A DNA stretch of 64,000 nucleotides from Pseudomonadota bacterium (GTDB lineage Bacteria > Pseudomonadota > Gammaproteobacteria > Burkholderiales > Rhodocyclaceae), in the NCBI GenBank assembly GCA_018241695.1, contig JAFEDH010000002.1, forward strand, positions 62,001-126,000, given 5' to 3'. Within the stretch, counting starts at the first letter, position 1. The number at the start of each line of letters is the position of its first letter. Of this stretch, positions 46,870-57,107 are shown piece by piece. The notes beneath the pieces were generated by a model that did not search any database, was not told the DNA's origin, and saw only the letters and a program-made list of their open reading frames with translations. The position numbers were made by a program, and so were the translations under genes.

Positions 46870-48108
46870 TCAGCCTGGAGCCAGGGCTTCGGCCCAGCCC
46901 AGTGCCTCGAAATGGGCTCCATTCAGGGTGGCAATATCCAGCCCCAGTGATGTGACAAGGCTGTCTACACGGAGGAAGTCAGCCTGTTCCAGGGCTGTTG
47001 CCAGCAGCAGCAGCCGGCCTGCCGTACCTTCGTGGTTGAGTATGATGTCGCGCATCTGGTCCGGAATCGGCAGCTTGGCGAGCGCTTTGGTCAGTGTCAG
47101 GCCAAAGACCGCATCGAGCATGGACAACATGCCGATCATGAAAAGATTGTCCTGTTCGTGACGGGGCAGGGTTTTCTGGCCGAGGAGTTCGATCAGACGG
47201 CTGCGGGTCAGGACTGTTTTCATCAGTGCGCCGGGTGTCGGAGAATGGCCTGCGGTATACAGCAGCAGGGCGACCCAGCGATAGAGCTGACGATACCCGA
47301 GAATCTGGATGGCCTGGGTGATCGAGGTGACCTTGCGCCCCAGCCCCATTCCTGCTGAATTGATATAGTTGAGCAGCTTCAGCACCAATGTCGGATCCCC
47401 CTTGAAAGCGGTTTCGATCCTGGGCGGATCCGCGCCTTCCCCCACCAGTTCGAACAGCTTTACCAAGTGGGCCAGGCTGGTATTGATTTCCCGGTCCGCG
47501 ATAACTTCGGGCCGGGTGAAAAAATATCCCTGGAACAGATCGAATCCAAAATCGTGAAATGTCTTGTAATCACGAAAACTGTCGACGCGCCGGGCGACTT
47601 TCCGGGCTGGAAAGGGTTTGAGCTTTTCCAGCTGGGCATGCAGCTGGATACGATCAGAGGTCGATGTATCGAATTTGACGTAGTTGGCCCGGATCATGAG
47701 TTCCGGGTCGAGGGTGTCAATCTGACCACCATCGACGGAAAGGCCGACATCGTGGCGCCGCAGAACATCGCATGCGCACAGGGTCTGCTCATCGATGGGG
47801 GTATCCGTGCCGTGAAGGTCCAGCACCAGACGACCCGCCGGTAACAGGGCAACGAAATCAGGATCCTTCAGTTGCCCGATGCCTGTATTGAAGAATATCC
47901 GCTTGTCTTCCGGCAGCCAGCGGGCATCGAGATTGTTGAGGATATGGGCAAGCAGGGCAGTACTGGCAGCCTCGTCGTGACCCGCTTGGCTGTTACCACG
48001 CAGACCGTGATAGTGCAGTTCATAGCCTACCGTATCGCCCTGACGGCTGATCACGGGCTGGCGTTCGATATGGGCCTGGCGCACTTCGGCACGTAGCGGT
48101 TCGTTCAT
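46870..48108 (-). CDS. EAL-HDOD signalling protein with degenerate EAL domain (YuxH-like)
   Basis: 412 residues from ATG 48108. N-terminal EAL-like domain (about 1-190) in which the signature reads YELHYHG instead of YEALVR, so c-di-GMP hydrolysis is unlikely. C-terminal HDOD domain (about 200-400): GDPTLVLKLLNYINSAG, ITQAIQILGYRQLYRWVALLL. Such proteins relay c-di-GMP or stress signals by protein contact. The frame is open to 48135, where a TTG could serve as an alternative start; the ATG has AAGG too close for a normal ribosome binding site. Confidence 0.85.
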   Translation of the reverse strand: MNEPLRAEVRQAHIERQPVISRQGDTVGYELHYHGLRGNSQAGHDEAASTALLAHILNNLDARWLPEDKRIFFNTGIGQLKDPDFVALLPAGRLVLDLHGTDTPIDEQTLCACDVLRRHDVGLSVDGGQIDTLDPELMIRANYVKFDTSTSDRIQLHAQLEKLKPFPARKVARRVDSFRDYKTFHDFGFDLFQGYFFTRPEVIADREINTSLAHLVKLFELVGEGADPPRIETAFKGDPTLVLKLLNYINSAGMGLGRKVTSITQAIQILGYRQLYRWVALLLYTAGHSPTPGALMKTVLTRSRLIELLGQKTLPRHEQDNLFMIGMLSMLDAVFGLTLTKALAKLPIPDQMRDIILNHEGTAGRLLLLATALEQADFLRVDSLVTSLGLDIATLNGAHFEALGWAEALAPG

Positions 48109-48179
48109 CCTTACGATTACGGCTGGTCCGAACAAAAGTTGATATCCGGCGGAAAAATATCCCCGGATGATGAATCCTG

Positions 48180-48686
48180 CTACTCGGCGGATTCGGTTTC
48201 AAGCATGGCGATATGGCGCCCGGTTTTTTCAGGCGGGCCCAGGGTCCGATGGGCATGGACGATTCTGGCCAGATGTCGGCGCATATCTTCAGGGACTGGT
48301 GCTGAGCGGCGGGTCGAGAGGTCTACATGGACATCGATCTGTTCCAGGACGGCCGCACGAAAGCCGCCACTCAGATTGAGCAGCTCGTGGTAGAAGTGAA
48401 ACCGTTTGCGGTCCACGCCCAGCAGGCGCGAATCGACGGCGATACGATCGCCGCGCAGAACTTCCCGTTCATACACCAGATGGCTTTCGACGACCATTTT
48501 CCCAAGATTGCGTTCGTTGACATACGCATCACCCAGGCCCAGGTAGGCGGTGAACATGCGGTGGGCATCATAAATCGCCAGGGTGTAGCAGGTCGAATTC
48601 ATGTGCTCATTGATGTCGATCCAGTCGGCAGGGACTTCGGTTTCGTACTGGCGGAATGGAGTAAGGATATCCATCGTGAAGATCAT
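48180..48686 (-). CDS. 4HBT-type acyl-CoA thioesterase
   Basis: 168 residues, hot-dog fold: VPADWIDINEHMNSTCYTLAI matches the PxWxDxNxHMN signature of carnitine-CoA-type thioesterases (read as WIDINEHMN), followed by ESHLVYEREVLRGDRI. It should hydrolyse a small acyl-CoA. ATG 48686 overlaps the murI stop by ATGA, which favours it over ATG 48674. Confidence 0.83.
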   Translation of the reverse strand: MIFTMDILTPFRQYETEVPADWIDINEHMNSTCYTLAIYDAHRMFTAYLGLGDAYVNERNLGKMVVESHLVYEREVLRGDRIAVDSRLLGVDRKRFHFYHELLNLSGGFRAAVLEQIDVHVDLSTRRSAPVPEDMRRHLARIVHAHRTLGPPEKTGRHIAMLETESAE

Positions 48687-49468
48687 ACAGGGCAAATTCC
48701 GGCTGGGTGATCGGTGCGATCACCCAGCCAGCGCAAACCAAGCCGGGGCAGCGCAGCCTGCAGGTGTTCGGGATGCCGGGTCGCCTGGAGCATGAGCCGG
48801 GCCTTGCCGTATGCGTTGTTACCGGCAAGGCGTATCGTCTGCCGTGCCACGGCATCCGCGACATCGACCAACCCGGCGCGTCCTTTGACCAATGGCGCCA
48901 GTATCGGCCGTAAAAATGAATAATGGGTACAGCCCAGTACGATCTGGTCCACTCCGGTGGCCAGCAGGGGTTCAATTTTTGACCCGGCCTGGGCAGCGAA
49001 CCCGGGATCATCGAGTTCCAGCATTTCCACCCGGCTGGCCCAGCCGGGACAAGGTTCTATCCGCACAATAAGGTGGCCGGCATGGTCGCGGATCAGATGA
49101 GCAAGACGCTGGCTGCGAGCCGTCGCTTCAGTGGCCAGCACGGCAATGTGACCGCTGCGGGTGGCCGCCGCCGCGGGCTTGACACCCGGCTCGACGCCAA
49201 CGACGGGAACCTGTGGATGCCGCTGACGCAGGGCTGCGATGGCGGCCACGGTTGCCGTATTGCAGGCCACGACGATCAGGCCGCAACCCAGGCTCACCAG
49301 ATGATCGCCGATGGCCAGCACGCGGCCCTGGATGAAGGCTTCACTTTTCTCGCCATATGGCACGTGGGCCGTGTCGGCGATATAGCAAAGATCAGCCCGG
49401 GGCAGGGCGTGGGCGATGGCAGCCAGTACCGAGAGGCCGCCCAGACCGCTGTCGAAGACGCCAATCAT
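48683..49468 (-). CDS. murI: Glutamate racemase
   Basis: 261 residues. Makes D-glutamate for peptidoglycan. FDSGLGGLSVL at the N-terminus, first catalytic Cys in VVACNTATVAA (about 70) and second in LGCTHYSFLRP (about 180). Coupled by ATGA to the RidA-like gene upstream and the thioesterase gene downstream. Confidence 0.94.
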   Translation of the reverse strand: MIGVFDSGLGGLSVLAAIAHALPRADLCYIADTAHVPYGEKSEAFIQGRVLAIGDHLVSLGCGLIVVACNTATVAAIAALRQRHPQVPVVGVEPGVKPAAAATRSGHIAVLATEATARSQRLAHLIRDHAGHLIVRIEPCPGWASRVEMLELDDPGFAAQAGSKIEPLLATGVDQIVLGCTHYSFLRPILAPLVKGRAGLVDVADAVARQTIRLAGNNAYGKARLMLQATRHPEHLQAALPRLGLRWLGDRTDHPAGICPV

Positions 49469-49809
49469 CGTGCGGCGGTCACTACCATCTCGACCCGGTA
49501 GCCGGGGTTGGCCAGGTGCGCCTGCACACAGGCCCGTGCAGGCGCGGTACCGGCTGGCACCCAGGCATCCCAGACGGCGTTCATGGCATCGTAGTCCGAC
49601 ATGTCACGCAGGTAGATGGTGACCAGGAGCAGGCGTGATTTATCGCTCCCTGCCTTGGCCAGCAGGGTCTCAATGCTGGCGAGCACCTCGCGGGTCTGGT
49701 CGGCGGCGTTGGCCGCAATCGACTGCGGAACCTCCACCAGATAGACGATACCGTCGTGTGCAGTGACGTCGGAGTAGCGGGTGGTGGTTCCGTGGCGTTC
49801 TATGGTCAT
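49465..49809 (-). CDS. RidA/YjgF-family protein
   Basis: 114 residues. Hot-dog-like trimer fold family that hydrolyses reactive enamine/imine intermediates. Visible: YLVEVPQSIAANAADQTREV, VTIYLRDMSDYDAMN and PARACVQAHLANPGYRVEM; the RACV arginine matches the family's catalytic Arg. ATG 49809 begins MTIERHGTT; an in-frame extension upstream has no support. Coupled to murI by ATGA. Confidence 0.9.
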   Translation of the reverse strand: MTIERHGTTTRYSDVTAHDGIVYLVEVPQSIAANAADQTREVLASIETLLAKAGSDKSRLLLVTIYLRDMSDYDAMNAVWDAWVPAGTAPARACVQAHLANPGYRVEMVVTAAR

Positions 49810-49822
49810 GGTGTGTGGACGG

Positions 49823-49841
49823 AGCCGGTGTGGGACCGGCT
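49823..49841. other. Intergenic hairpin between fumarase and RidA-like genes
   Basis: AGCCGGT-GTGGG-ACCGGCT, a perfect 7-bp stem, in the 54-base gap. No T-run follows in either direction, so it looks like a transcript-stability hairpin or weak attenuator rather than a true terminator. Confidence 0.4.
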
Positions 49842-49863
49842 TCATCTGGTAGCCGGGACAGGA

Positions 49864-51396
49864 TCAGGCCACGACGGGAATCTTGCCGATCTTGATGCGC
49901 CATTCCTTTGGACCGGACTCGTGCACGGAGGTGCCGCTGGAGTCTACGGCCACGGTGACGGGCATGTCCTTCACGTCGAATTCATAAATGGCCTCCATGC
50001 CCAGATCGGCAAAACCCACCACGCTGGCGGACTTGATGGCCTTGGCCACCAGATAGGCTGCACCGCCGACAGCCATCAGATAGGCGGATTTGTTATCCCG
50101 GATCGCCTCGATGGCGACCGGGCCACGCTCGGATTTTCCGATCATGGAAATGAGCCCGGTCTGTTCCAGCATGGTGCGGGTGAACTTGTCCATGCGGGTG
50201 GCGGTGGTGGGGCCGGCGGGGCCGACGACTTCGTCGCGAACGGGATCGACAGGGCCGACGTAGTAGATGACGCGGTTGGTGAAGTCCACCGGCAGTTTCT
50301 CGCCCTTCGCCAGCATGTCGGCGATGCGCTTGTGGGCAGCGTCGCGGCCGGTCAGCATCTTGCCGTTAAGAAGCAGCTTCTGGCCCACCTTCCAGGATGC
50401 GACTTCCTCCCGGGTCAGGGTATCGAGGTTGACGCGGAGGGCGCTCTTGATATCCGGTGTCCAGGTGACCGCAGGCCAGTCTTCCAGACGCGGGAGTTCC
50501 AGCCGGGCGGGACCGGAGCCATCCAGATGGAAATGGCAGTGACGGGTGGCGGCGCAGTTGGGCACCAGGGCTACCGGCAGGTTGGCGGCGTGGCAGGGGT
50601 AATCGAGCACCTTCACATCGAGCACGGTGGTGAGTCCCCCCAGGCCCTGGGCGCCGATCCCCAGCGCGTTGACTTTCTCGTACAGTTCCAGACGCAGTTG
50701 CTCGGGGCGTGTCAGTGTGGCGCCCGTCCTGGCCCTGGCTATCAGTTCGTGGATGTCCACCGGCGCCATGATGGCTTCCTTGGCCAGCAGCATGGCTTTC
50801 TCGGGCGTGCCGCCGATACCCACACCGAGAATGCCCGGAGGACACCAGCCGGCCCCCATGGTGGGGATGGTCTTGAGGATCCACTCCACCAGATCGTCGG
50901 AGGGATTGAGCATGGCGAACTTGGCCTTGGCTTCGGAGCCACCGCCCTTGGCGGCACAGATCACCTCGATGCCATCGCCGGGCACGATCTCGAAATGAAC
51001 CACGGCGGGGGTGTTGTCCTTGGTGTTCCTGCGGGCACCCGCGGGGTCGGCAAGCACCGATGCACGCAGGGGGTTTTCCTTGTCGCCGTAGGCGCGGCGC
51101 ACGCCCTCGTTGATCATCTCCTGCACACTCAGGGTGGCATCCGGCCAGGTGACGTTCATGCCGACCTTGAGGAAGACCATGCCGATGCCAGTATCCTGGC
51201 AGATGGGGCGATGGCCCTCGGCGGACATGCGCGAATTGGTCAGGATCTGGGCGATGGCATCCTTGGCGGCGGCAGATTCCTCACGATCGTAGGCTTCGCC
51301 CAGGGCCTTGATGTAGTCCAGCGGATGGTAGTAGCTGATGTATTGAAAAGCGTCGGCGATGGACTGGATCAGGTCTTCCTGCTTGATGGCGGTCAT
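49864..51396 (-). CDS. fumA: Class I fumarate hydratase (4Fe-4S)
   Basis: 510 residues, one-chain class I fumarase with both alpha and beta halves. Cluster cysteines: ICQDTG (about 65), PNCAATRHCHF (about 265) and GWCPPGILG (about 183). C-terminal half has EVVGPAGPTTATRMDKF and SGTSVHESGP. Interconverts fumarate and malate; oxygen-sensitive. ATG 51396 (MTAIKQEDLI) is chosen; the open frame upstream lacks family features. The divergent neighbour is acs. Confidence 0.93.
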   Translation of the reverse strand: MTAIKQEDLIQSIADAFQYISYYHPLDYIKALGEAYDREESAAAKDAIAQILTNSRMSAEGHRPICQDTGIGMVFLKVGMNVTWPDATLSVQEMINEGVRRAYGDKENPLRASVLADPAGARRNTKDNTPAVVHFEIVPGDGIEVICAAKGGGSEAKAKFAMLNPSDDLVEWILKTIPTMGAGWCPPGILGVGIGGTPEKAMLLAKEAIMAPVDIHELIARARTGATLTRPEQLRLELYEKVNALGIGAQGLGGLTTVLDVKVLDYPCHAANLPVALVPNCAATRHCHFHLDGSGPARLELPRLEDWPAVTWTPDIKSALRVNLDTLTREEVASWKVGQKLLLNGKMLTGRDAAHKRIADMLAKGEKLPVDFTNRVIYYVGPVDPVRDEVVGPAGPTTATRMDKFTRTMLEQTGLISMIGKSERGPVAIEAIRDNKSAYLMAVGGAAYLVAKAIKSASVVGFADLGMEAIYEFDVKDMPVTVAVDSSGTSVHESGPKEWRIKIGKIPVVA

Positions 51397-51749
51397 GGTG
51401 GTCTCGTCTGTTGGGGGCTGGAGGGCGGCTATGCCGTCGAATTCCGCCGACCCCGAGCCCGGGGGCAATATTCCCAGGCTCCGGTATTTCGGCACTCGCT
51501 TTTCGTTGTGCTGCTCCGGAATTGGCCGGGTGAAGTTACAAAAAAGCAATTTTACACCGCAGATACCCGTGGCTCCGGAGAGTGGCCTGCTGTCCGGGAG
51601 GCAAAAGGTGGGTGTGTGTGATTGAATTGAATTTCACAGGATGGACCTGCAAATCTGCAATATCGATCCATAAAACGACTGCCGGTAGAATGCGAACATC
51701 CGGAACCGCGTCCGGCACATGCGCGAAACATCACTGAAGGAGTCAGCAG
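51397..51749. other. 353-base intergenic region between fumarase and acs
   Basis: Divergent control region. Rightward: a TAGAAT box at 51686-51691, 59 bases before the acs start, without a clear -35 at 17 bases; AAGGAG at 51737-51742 is the acs ribosome binding site. A short direct repeat ctgcaaat/ctgcaata lies at about 51647-51662. An AT-rich stretch (acaaaaaagcaattttac) near 51540 may contain the leftward promoter. No gene is supported in it. Confidence 0.5.
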
Positions 51750-53735
51750 ATGGCCACCATCGAGTCCGTACTTCATGAAAACCGGGTTTTCCCACCTGCC
51801 GAGGCGATTGTCCGGAATGCAACCATTTCCGGGATGCCCGCCTACGAAGCCCTGTGCAGAGAAGCCGAGAGCGACTATGAAGGCTTCTGGGGGCGCCTCG
51901 CCCGTGAGCACATGAGCTGGAACCGGCCCTTCAGCCAGGTACTTGATGAATCCAATGCGCCTTTCTACAAATGGTTTTCCGACGGCAAGCTGAATGCCTC
52001 CCATAACTGCCTGGACCGCAACGTTGAAGCCGGCCTGGGCAGCAAGATCGCCATCATCTTCGAGGCCGACGACGGCAAGATCACTCGTGTCACCTATCAG
52101 GAACTGCTGGCCCGTACCTGCCGCTTTGCCAATGCGCTGAAAGCCCAGGGGATCCGGAAGGGTGACCGCGTCATCATCTATCTGCCCATGTCCATCGAAG
52201 GGGTGGTGGCCATGCAGGCCTGTGCCCGCATCGGCGCCACCCATTCCGTAGTCTTCGGCGGATTTTCCGCCAAAAGCCTGGAAGAGCGCATCCTCGATAC
52301 CGGTGCGGTCGCGGTGATCACCGCGGATGAGCAGTGCCGTGGCGGCAAGGCCATTCCGCTCAAACCCGCGGTGGATGAGAGTCTGGTCATGGCGGGGGCA
52401 CGCAGCCCGGTCAAACGGGTGATCGTCTACATGCGCACGGGTGGTCCGTGCGAGATGGTGGCAGGCCGCGATATCTGGTGGCACGATGTGGAGGCGGGAC
52501 ACAGCGAGGTGTGCGAGCCCGAATGGGTCGAGGCCGAGCATCCCCTTTTCCTGCTCTACACCTCCGGTTCCACGGGCAAGCCCAAGGGGGTGCAGCACAG
52601 CACGGGCGGCTTTCTGCTGCTGGCCAAACTGACATCGCTGTGGACTTTCGATCTGAAGAAGGACGATGTGTTCTGGTGCACCGCCGACATCGGCTGGGTG
52701 ACCGGCCATACCTATGTCACCTACGGTCCGCTGGCCTGCGGTGCGACCGAGATCGTGTTCGAGGGGGTGCCCACCTATCCTGATACCGGCCGCTTCTGGA
52801 AAATGATTGGCGATCACCGGGTCAGCGTCTTCTACACGGCACCCACCGCGATCCGCTCCCTGATCAAGGCAGGCGAGGCGACGCCGGACACCCATCCGCG
52901 CAACTATGATCTGTCCTCGTTGCGCATTCTCGGATCGGTCGGCGAACCGATCAATCCCGAAGCATGGATGTGGTACTACGAAAACGTCGGTGGCAGCCGC
53001 TGCCCCATCATGGATACCTTCTGGCAGACGGAAACGGGCGCTCACATGATCACGCCGCTGCCGGGTGTGACACCCCTGGTCCCCGGCTCCTGTACGCTGC
53101 CTTTCCCCGGTATTCAGGCCGCAGTCGTCGACGAAGCAGGCCAGGAAGTCCCTTGGGGCAAGGGTGGCTTCCTCGTCGTAAAGAAGCCCTGGCCGGCGAT
53201 GATCCGGACCATCTGGGGCGATCCGGATCGCTTCCGGAAATCCTATTTCCCGGACGAACTGGGTGGCAGGCTCTACCTCGCCGGTGACGGCGCGGTACGC
53301 GATGCCAAATCAGGCTATTTCACCATCATGGGCCGTATCGACGATGTGCTCAATGTCTCCGGTCATCGTCTTGGCACCATGGAAGTGGAGTCGGCTCTGG
53401 TGGCGAACCCCATCGTGGCCGAAGCCGCCGTGGTGGGCCGCCCCGATGATGTAACCGGTGAAGCCATCTGTGCCTTCGTGGTTCTCAAGCGCAATCGTCC
53501 AGAAGGTGACGAAGCCAGGAAGATCGCTGAAGAACTGCGTAACTGGGTGGCCAAGGAAATCGGCCCCATTGCCAAACCCAGGGACATCCGCTTCGGTGAA
53601 AACCTGCCCAAGACCCGTTCCGGCAAGATCATGCGCCGGTTGCTGCGCTCTCTGGCGAAGGGGGAGGAAATCACCCAGGATGTGTCCACCCTGGAGAATC
53701 CCGCGATTCTCCAGCAACTCCAGAACTCGATTTGA
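51750..53735 (+). CDS. acs: Acetyl-coenzyme A synthetase
   Basis: 661 residues. AMP-forming ligase activating acetate (or propionate). Motifs: [16 protein letters not shown] (P-loop), [12 protein letters not shown] with the Trp that limits the acyl pocket to acetate in Acs, [13 protein letters not shown] and the regulatory acetylatable lysine in [18 protein letters not shown] 7 bases upstream of ATG 51750. With phaC and phaB downstream it could supply acetyl-CoA for storage polymer, though they are separated by rmuC and not obviously one operon. Confidence 0.94.
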   Translation: MATIESVLHENRVFPPAEAIVRNATISGMPAYEALCREAESDYEGFWGRLAREHMSWNRPFSQVLDESNAPFYKWFSDGKLNASHNCLDRNVEAGLGSKIAIIFEADDGKITRVTYQELLARTCRFANALKAQGIRKGDRVIIYLPMSIEGVVAMQACARIGATHSVVFGGFSAKSLEERILDTGAVAVITADEQCRGGKAIPLKPAVDESLVMAGARSPVKRVIVYMRTGGPCEMVAGRDIWWHDVEAGHSEVCEPEWVEAEHPLFLLYTSGSTGKPKGVQHSTGGFLLLAKLTSLWTFDLKKDDVFWCTADIGWVTGHTYVTYGPLACGATEIVFEGVPTYPDTGRFWKMIGDHRVSVFYTAPTAIRSLIKAGEATPDTHPRNYDLSSLRILGSVGEPINPEAWMWYYENVGGSRCPIMDTFWQTETGAHMITPLPGVTPLVPGSCTLPFPGIQAAVVDEAGQEVPWGKGGFLVVKKPWPAMIRTIWGDPDRFRKSYFPDELGGRLYLAGDGAVRDAKSGYFTIMGRIDDVLNVSGHRLGTMEVESALVANPIVAEAAVVGRPDDVTGEAICAFVVLKRNRPEGDEARKIAEELRNWVAKEIGPIAKPRDIRFGENLPKTRSGKIMRRLLRSLAKGEEITQDVSTLENPAILQQLQNSI

Positions 53736-53802
53736 ATCTGCCCCGGCGATTCATCCGGATATTTGACGTCATGTCTGCGTAGCACACCCCGTTGTTTGTA
53801 CC

Positions 53803-53838
53803 CCGGACCGGCTCCCTTCGGGAGCAATGCCGGCCCGG
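53803..53838 (+). terminator. Large imperfect hairpin after acs
   Basis: CCGGACCGGC and GCCGGCCCGG pair with one mismatch around an inner GCTCCC/GGGAGC stem. No T-run follows. Possible weak terminator of acs; it lies 32 bases before rmuC. Confidence 0.35.
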
Positions 53839-53869
53839 ACAGAAATGGCGCCTTTTCACTTTATCCCAT

Positions 53870-55282
53870 ATGAATTTCATGCTGTCCGCCCTTTTCCCTC
53901 TTGTGATTGGCCTCTTAATCGGCATGGCGTTGTCCTACTGGCTGCTGCAGGGGAAAATGCAGGCAGCTCTGGACAGGGTGCGCCTTGAGGGGGATGCTGA
54001 ACGGGCAGTACTGACCGAGCGGATCGTTGCACGGGAGCAGGAGATTGCGGAACTGCGCCGGACTGCGGGCACCCTCCAGACCGATCTGGAAAACCAGCGC
54101 CAGCGCGCCGAGTCATTCCGCGCCGAGCTGGAACGCGAGCGGGCGGTTGGCAGCGAAAAACGGGCGGCGCTGGAGGAGTCCCGTGTGGCCTTGTCCACGG
54201 CATTCAAGGCGCTCTCGGTCGAGGCGCTGCAGCAAAACAGCACCTCTTTCATCGAGCTGGCGAAGGCCAATCTGGCCACTTTTCAGGCAGGCGCGAAGGG
54301 CGATCTGGAAAAGCGCCAGCAGGCGATTGGCGAACTGATCACGCCCGTCCGGCAGAGCCTGGAAAAATTCGAGCAGCGCGTGCAGGAAGTGGAAAAGTCA
54401 CGCCATGAAGCCTATGGTGCCCTGACGGCCCAGGTTGGCGCCCTGTTGCAGACGCAAGGAGAACTGCGTCAGGAAACCGCCAATCTCGTCAAGGCGCTGC
54501 GTGCTCCCCATACCCGGGGTCGCTGGGGCGAGATCCAGCTCAAGCGGGTGGTCGAGATGGCAGGCATGATTGACCATTGCGATTTCCGGGAACAGGAAAG
54601 TACCGAGAGCGAGGAGGGGCGTTTGCGCCCCGATCTTGTCGTGAATTTGCCGGGCGGCAAAAATATCGTGGTGGATGCCAAGGCACCACTTGCGGCGTAC
54701 CTCGATTCCCTGGAGGTGACCGACGAGGGCCAGCGCAAGCAGAAGCTGGTGGATCATGCGCGCCAGGTGAAGGAGCATCTGCGCAAGCTGGGGCAGAAAT
54801 CGTATTGGGAGCAGTTTCAACCCTCTCCCGATTTTGTGGTGCTTTTTTTGCCCGGCGAGACCTTCTATTCAGCCGCCCTGGAAGCGGATCCGGCGCTGAT
54901 CGAACTTGGCGTCAAGGAGCGGGTGATTCTCGCAACACCGACCACGCTGATCGCTTTGCTGAGGGCAGTGGCGTATGGCTGGAAGCAGGAGGCGTTGGCA
55001 GTGAATGCACAGCAGATCAGTGCCTTGGGAAAAGAATTGCATGAACGGCTGTCTACCCTGGCGGATCATTGGGGTGAGGTTGGCCGCCATTTGGGTAAAG
55101 CGGTCGAGTCATACAACAAGGGCGTGGTCTCACTGGAATCACGGGTCCTGGTTTCGGCGCGCCGCTTTCGCGATCTCAAGGCGGTAGCCGAGGGTGCGCA
55201 GATTCGTGACCTCAAACAGGTGGAGTCGTTACCCCGTCTGCTGCAGGGAGAACCTTCGACAGGACACGATGAGGTATCCTGA
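53870..55282 (+). CDS. rmuC: DNA recombination protein RmuC
   Basis: 470 residues. N-terminal transmembrane anchor (about 8-26, FPLVIGLLIGMALSYWLL), a long coiled coil (about 30-180, rich in E, R and Q) and the RmuC nuclease-like domain (about 190-440: LKALRAPHTRGRWGEIQLKR, PDLVVNLPGGKNIVVDAKAPL split at LRAPHTRGRWGEIQL and NIVVDAKAPL). It limits inversions at short repeats. ATG 53870 chosen because it begins the anchor; ATG 53879 is possible. Confidence 0.92.
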   Translation: MNFMLSALFPLVIGLLIGMALSYWLLQGKMQAALDRVRLEGDAERAVLTERIVAREQEIAELRRTAGTLQTDLENQRQRAESFRAELERERAVGSEKRAALEESRVALSTAFKALSVEALQQNSTSFIELAKANLATFQAGAKGDLEKRQQAIGELITPVRQSLEKFEQRVQEVEKSRHEAYGALTAQVGALLQTQGELRQETANLVKALRAPHTRGRWGEIQLKRVVEMAGMIDHCDFREQESTESEEGRLRPDLVVNLPGGKNIVVDAKAPLAAYLDSLEVTDEGQRKQKLVDHARQVKEHLRKLGQKSYWEQFQPSPDFVVLFLPGETFYSAALEADPALIELGVKERVILATPTTLIALLRAVAYGWKQEALAVNAQQISALGKELHERLSTLADHWGEVGRHLGKAVESYNKGVVSLESRVLVSARRFRDLKAVAEGAQIRDLKQVESLPRLLQGEPSTGHDEVS

Positions 55283-55353
55283 GGCCATTCACGAAGCATC
55301 AGCCGGCAATTCCGGATTATCTGTCCTGTGATCCTATATGTGAGGAGAAGCGG

Positions 55354-57039
55354 ATGTCAGTGCCTCCCGAATCACCTTCTTTCCCGCAGCAGTTTTTTCT
55401 CCAGGCCAGCCAGGCTTTCAGTCAGGCCTGGTCACGCTGGATGGCCTCACCCGACAGCGCCACGCTGATCCCCCTGCAGCAGGAATGGGCCGAGCGTTAT
55501 GGCGCGCTCTGGCGCCAGGCGCTGGAGGGGCAAGGGGTGCATGCCGCTGAAAAATCTTCTGGACAGGCTCCTGCCGATCGCCGCTTTTCCGATCCTGCAT
55601 GGGGGGAAAGCCCGGTGCATGGATATCTGCATCAGCTCTATCAGCTCAATGCCGAATTTTTCAGCCGCGCCGCCGAAGCCTTGCCAGTCCAGGGGGAAAC
55701 CGATCGCGCCCGTATCCGTTATCTGGTGCGGCAGATTGTGGAGGCCATGGCTCCCAGCAATTTCGCCGCCACCAATCCCCAGTTCATCCGCCACGCCATC
55801 GAAACCCAGGGGGAAAGCATCCGTACCGGTCTGCAGAATCTTTTGGAAGACATGCATAAGGGCCGCATCACCATGAGTGATGAGAGCGCCTTCGAGGTCG
55901 GGCGCAATCTGGCGGTGACGCCGGGTTCGGTGGTATTCGAGAACGAGCTCTTCCAGTTGATACAGTACGCTCCGCAGACCGGGAAGGTGGGGCAGCGGCC
56001 CTTGTTGATGATCCCGCCTTGCATCAACAAGTATTACATCCTTGATCTGCAGCCCCGTAACTCGGTCGTTCGCTATGTCGTCGAACAGGGGCATACCGTG
56101 TTTCTCGTTTCATGGCGCAATCCGGGCAGGGAGCAGGGTAGGCTGACCTGGGAAGACTATATTGAGCAGGGCGTTCTGCAGGCCATCGAGGTGGTGCGTG
56201 GCATCTCCGGTCAGCGGCAACTGAACATGCTGGGGTTCTGTGTCGGAGGCACGCTTTTATCTTGTGCCCTGGCGGTGGCCCGGGCACGGGGCGACGACCC
56301 GGCCCGGTCCCTGACTTTGCTGACCACGCTTCTCGATTTCGAGGATGCGGGCGAGATTGGTGTTTTCGTGGATGAAGGCTCGGTCGCCCTGCGCGAGACG
56401 ACGATTGGCCAGGGAGGACTTTTACCCGGGAAAGAGCTGGCAGCGATGTTTTCGAGCCTGCGTGCCAACGATCTGATCTGGCAATACGTGGTTGGCAACT
56501 ATCTGATGGGTGGCAAGCCGCGCCCGTTCGATCTGCTCTACTGGAACGCTGACAGCACCAATCTCCCCGGCCCCTTCCTGGCCTGGTATCTACGGCATAT
56601 GTATCTGCAGAATGAACTGCGCATTCCCGGACAACTCCATGTCGGCGGTACCCCCGTGGATTTGGGGAAGCTGGATATGCCGGCCTTCATTCTGGCGGCC
56701 CGCGAGGATCACATCGTGCCCTGGGCCAGCGCCTATGCCTCCAGCTGCCTTCTGCAGGGGAAAACCGAGTTTGTTCTGGCGGCATCGGGGCATATCGCCG
56801 GAGTCATCAATCCGGCAGTGGACAACAAGCGCTCCCACTGGCAGGGGAGCGCACCTGGCATCGTTGCAGATGACTGGCTGGAGCAGGCAACAGAGAAACC
56901 GGGCAGCTGGTGGCCCGCATGGATGGAGTGGCTGTCCCCCCACCGCGGGCGCAAGGTATCCGCACCCGAAATGCCGGGTAATGAGCAATATCCTGTGATC
57001 GAGGCTGCGCCGGGCCGATATGTGAAAGAAAAGGCATAA
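55354..57039 (+). CDS. phaC: Class I polyhydroxyalkanoate synthase PhaC
   Basis: 561 residues. Polymerises (R)-3-hydroxyacyl-CoA at the granule surface. Lipase-like box GFCVGG carries the catalytic Cys (about 290-295); the catalytic Asp is in AREDHIVPW (about 450) and the His in ASGHIAGVINP (about 478). The length and sequence suggest class I (short-chain monomers). GAGGAG lies 6 bases before ATG 55354. Followed by two reductase genes and the regulator. Confidence 0.95.
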   Translation: MSVPPESPSFPQQFFLQASQAFSQAWSRWMASPDSATLIPLQQEWAERYGALWRQALEGQGVHAAEKSSGQAPADRRFSDPAWGESPVHGYLHQLYQLNAEFFSRAAEALPVQGETDRARIRYLVRQIVEAMAPSNFAATNPQFIRHAIETQGESIRTGLQNLLEDMHKGRITMSDESAFEVGRNLAVTPGSVVFENELFQLIQYAPQTGKVGQRPLLMIPPCINKYYILDLQPRNSVVRYVVEQGHTVFLVSWRNPGREQGRLTWEDYIEQGVLQAIEVVRGISGQRQLNMLGFCVGGTLLSCALAVARARGDDPARSLTLLTTLLDFEDAGEIGVFVDEGSVALRETTIGQGGLLPGKELAAMFSSLRANDLIWQYVVGNYLMGGKPRPFDLLYWNADSTNLPGPFLAWYLRHMYLQNELRIPGQLHVGGTPVDLGKLDMPAFILAAREDHIVPWASAYASSCLLQGKTEFVLAASGHIAGVINPAVDNKRSHWQGSAPGIVADDWLEQATEKPGSWWPAWMEWLSPHRGRKVSAPEMPGNEQYPVIEAAPGRYVKEKA

Positions 57040-57107
57040 TGTTCGTGCAGTTGTTGCGGTTTCCGTTTGGCTTTGTGGTCGAGTAACTGTCAATCAAGGA
57101 GAAAATC

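Noticed and set aside
49756..51621. Plus-strand open frame of 621 codons
   Set aside because: Antisense to the fumarase gene, whose cysteine and substrate motifs are intact.
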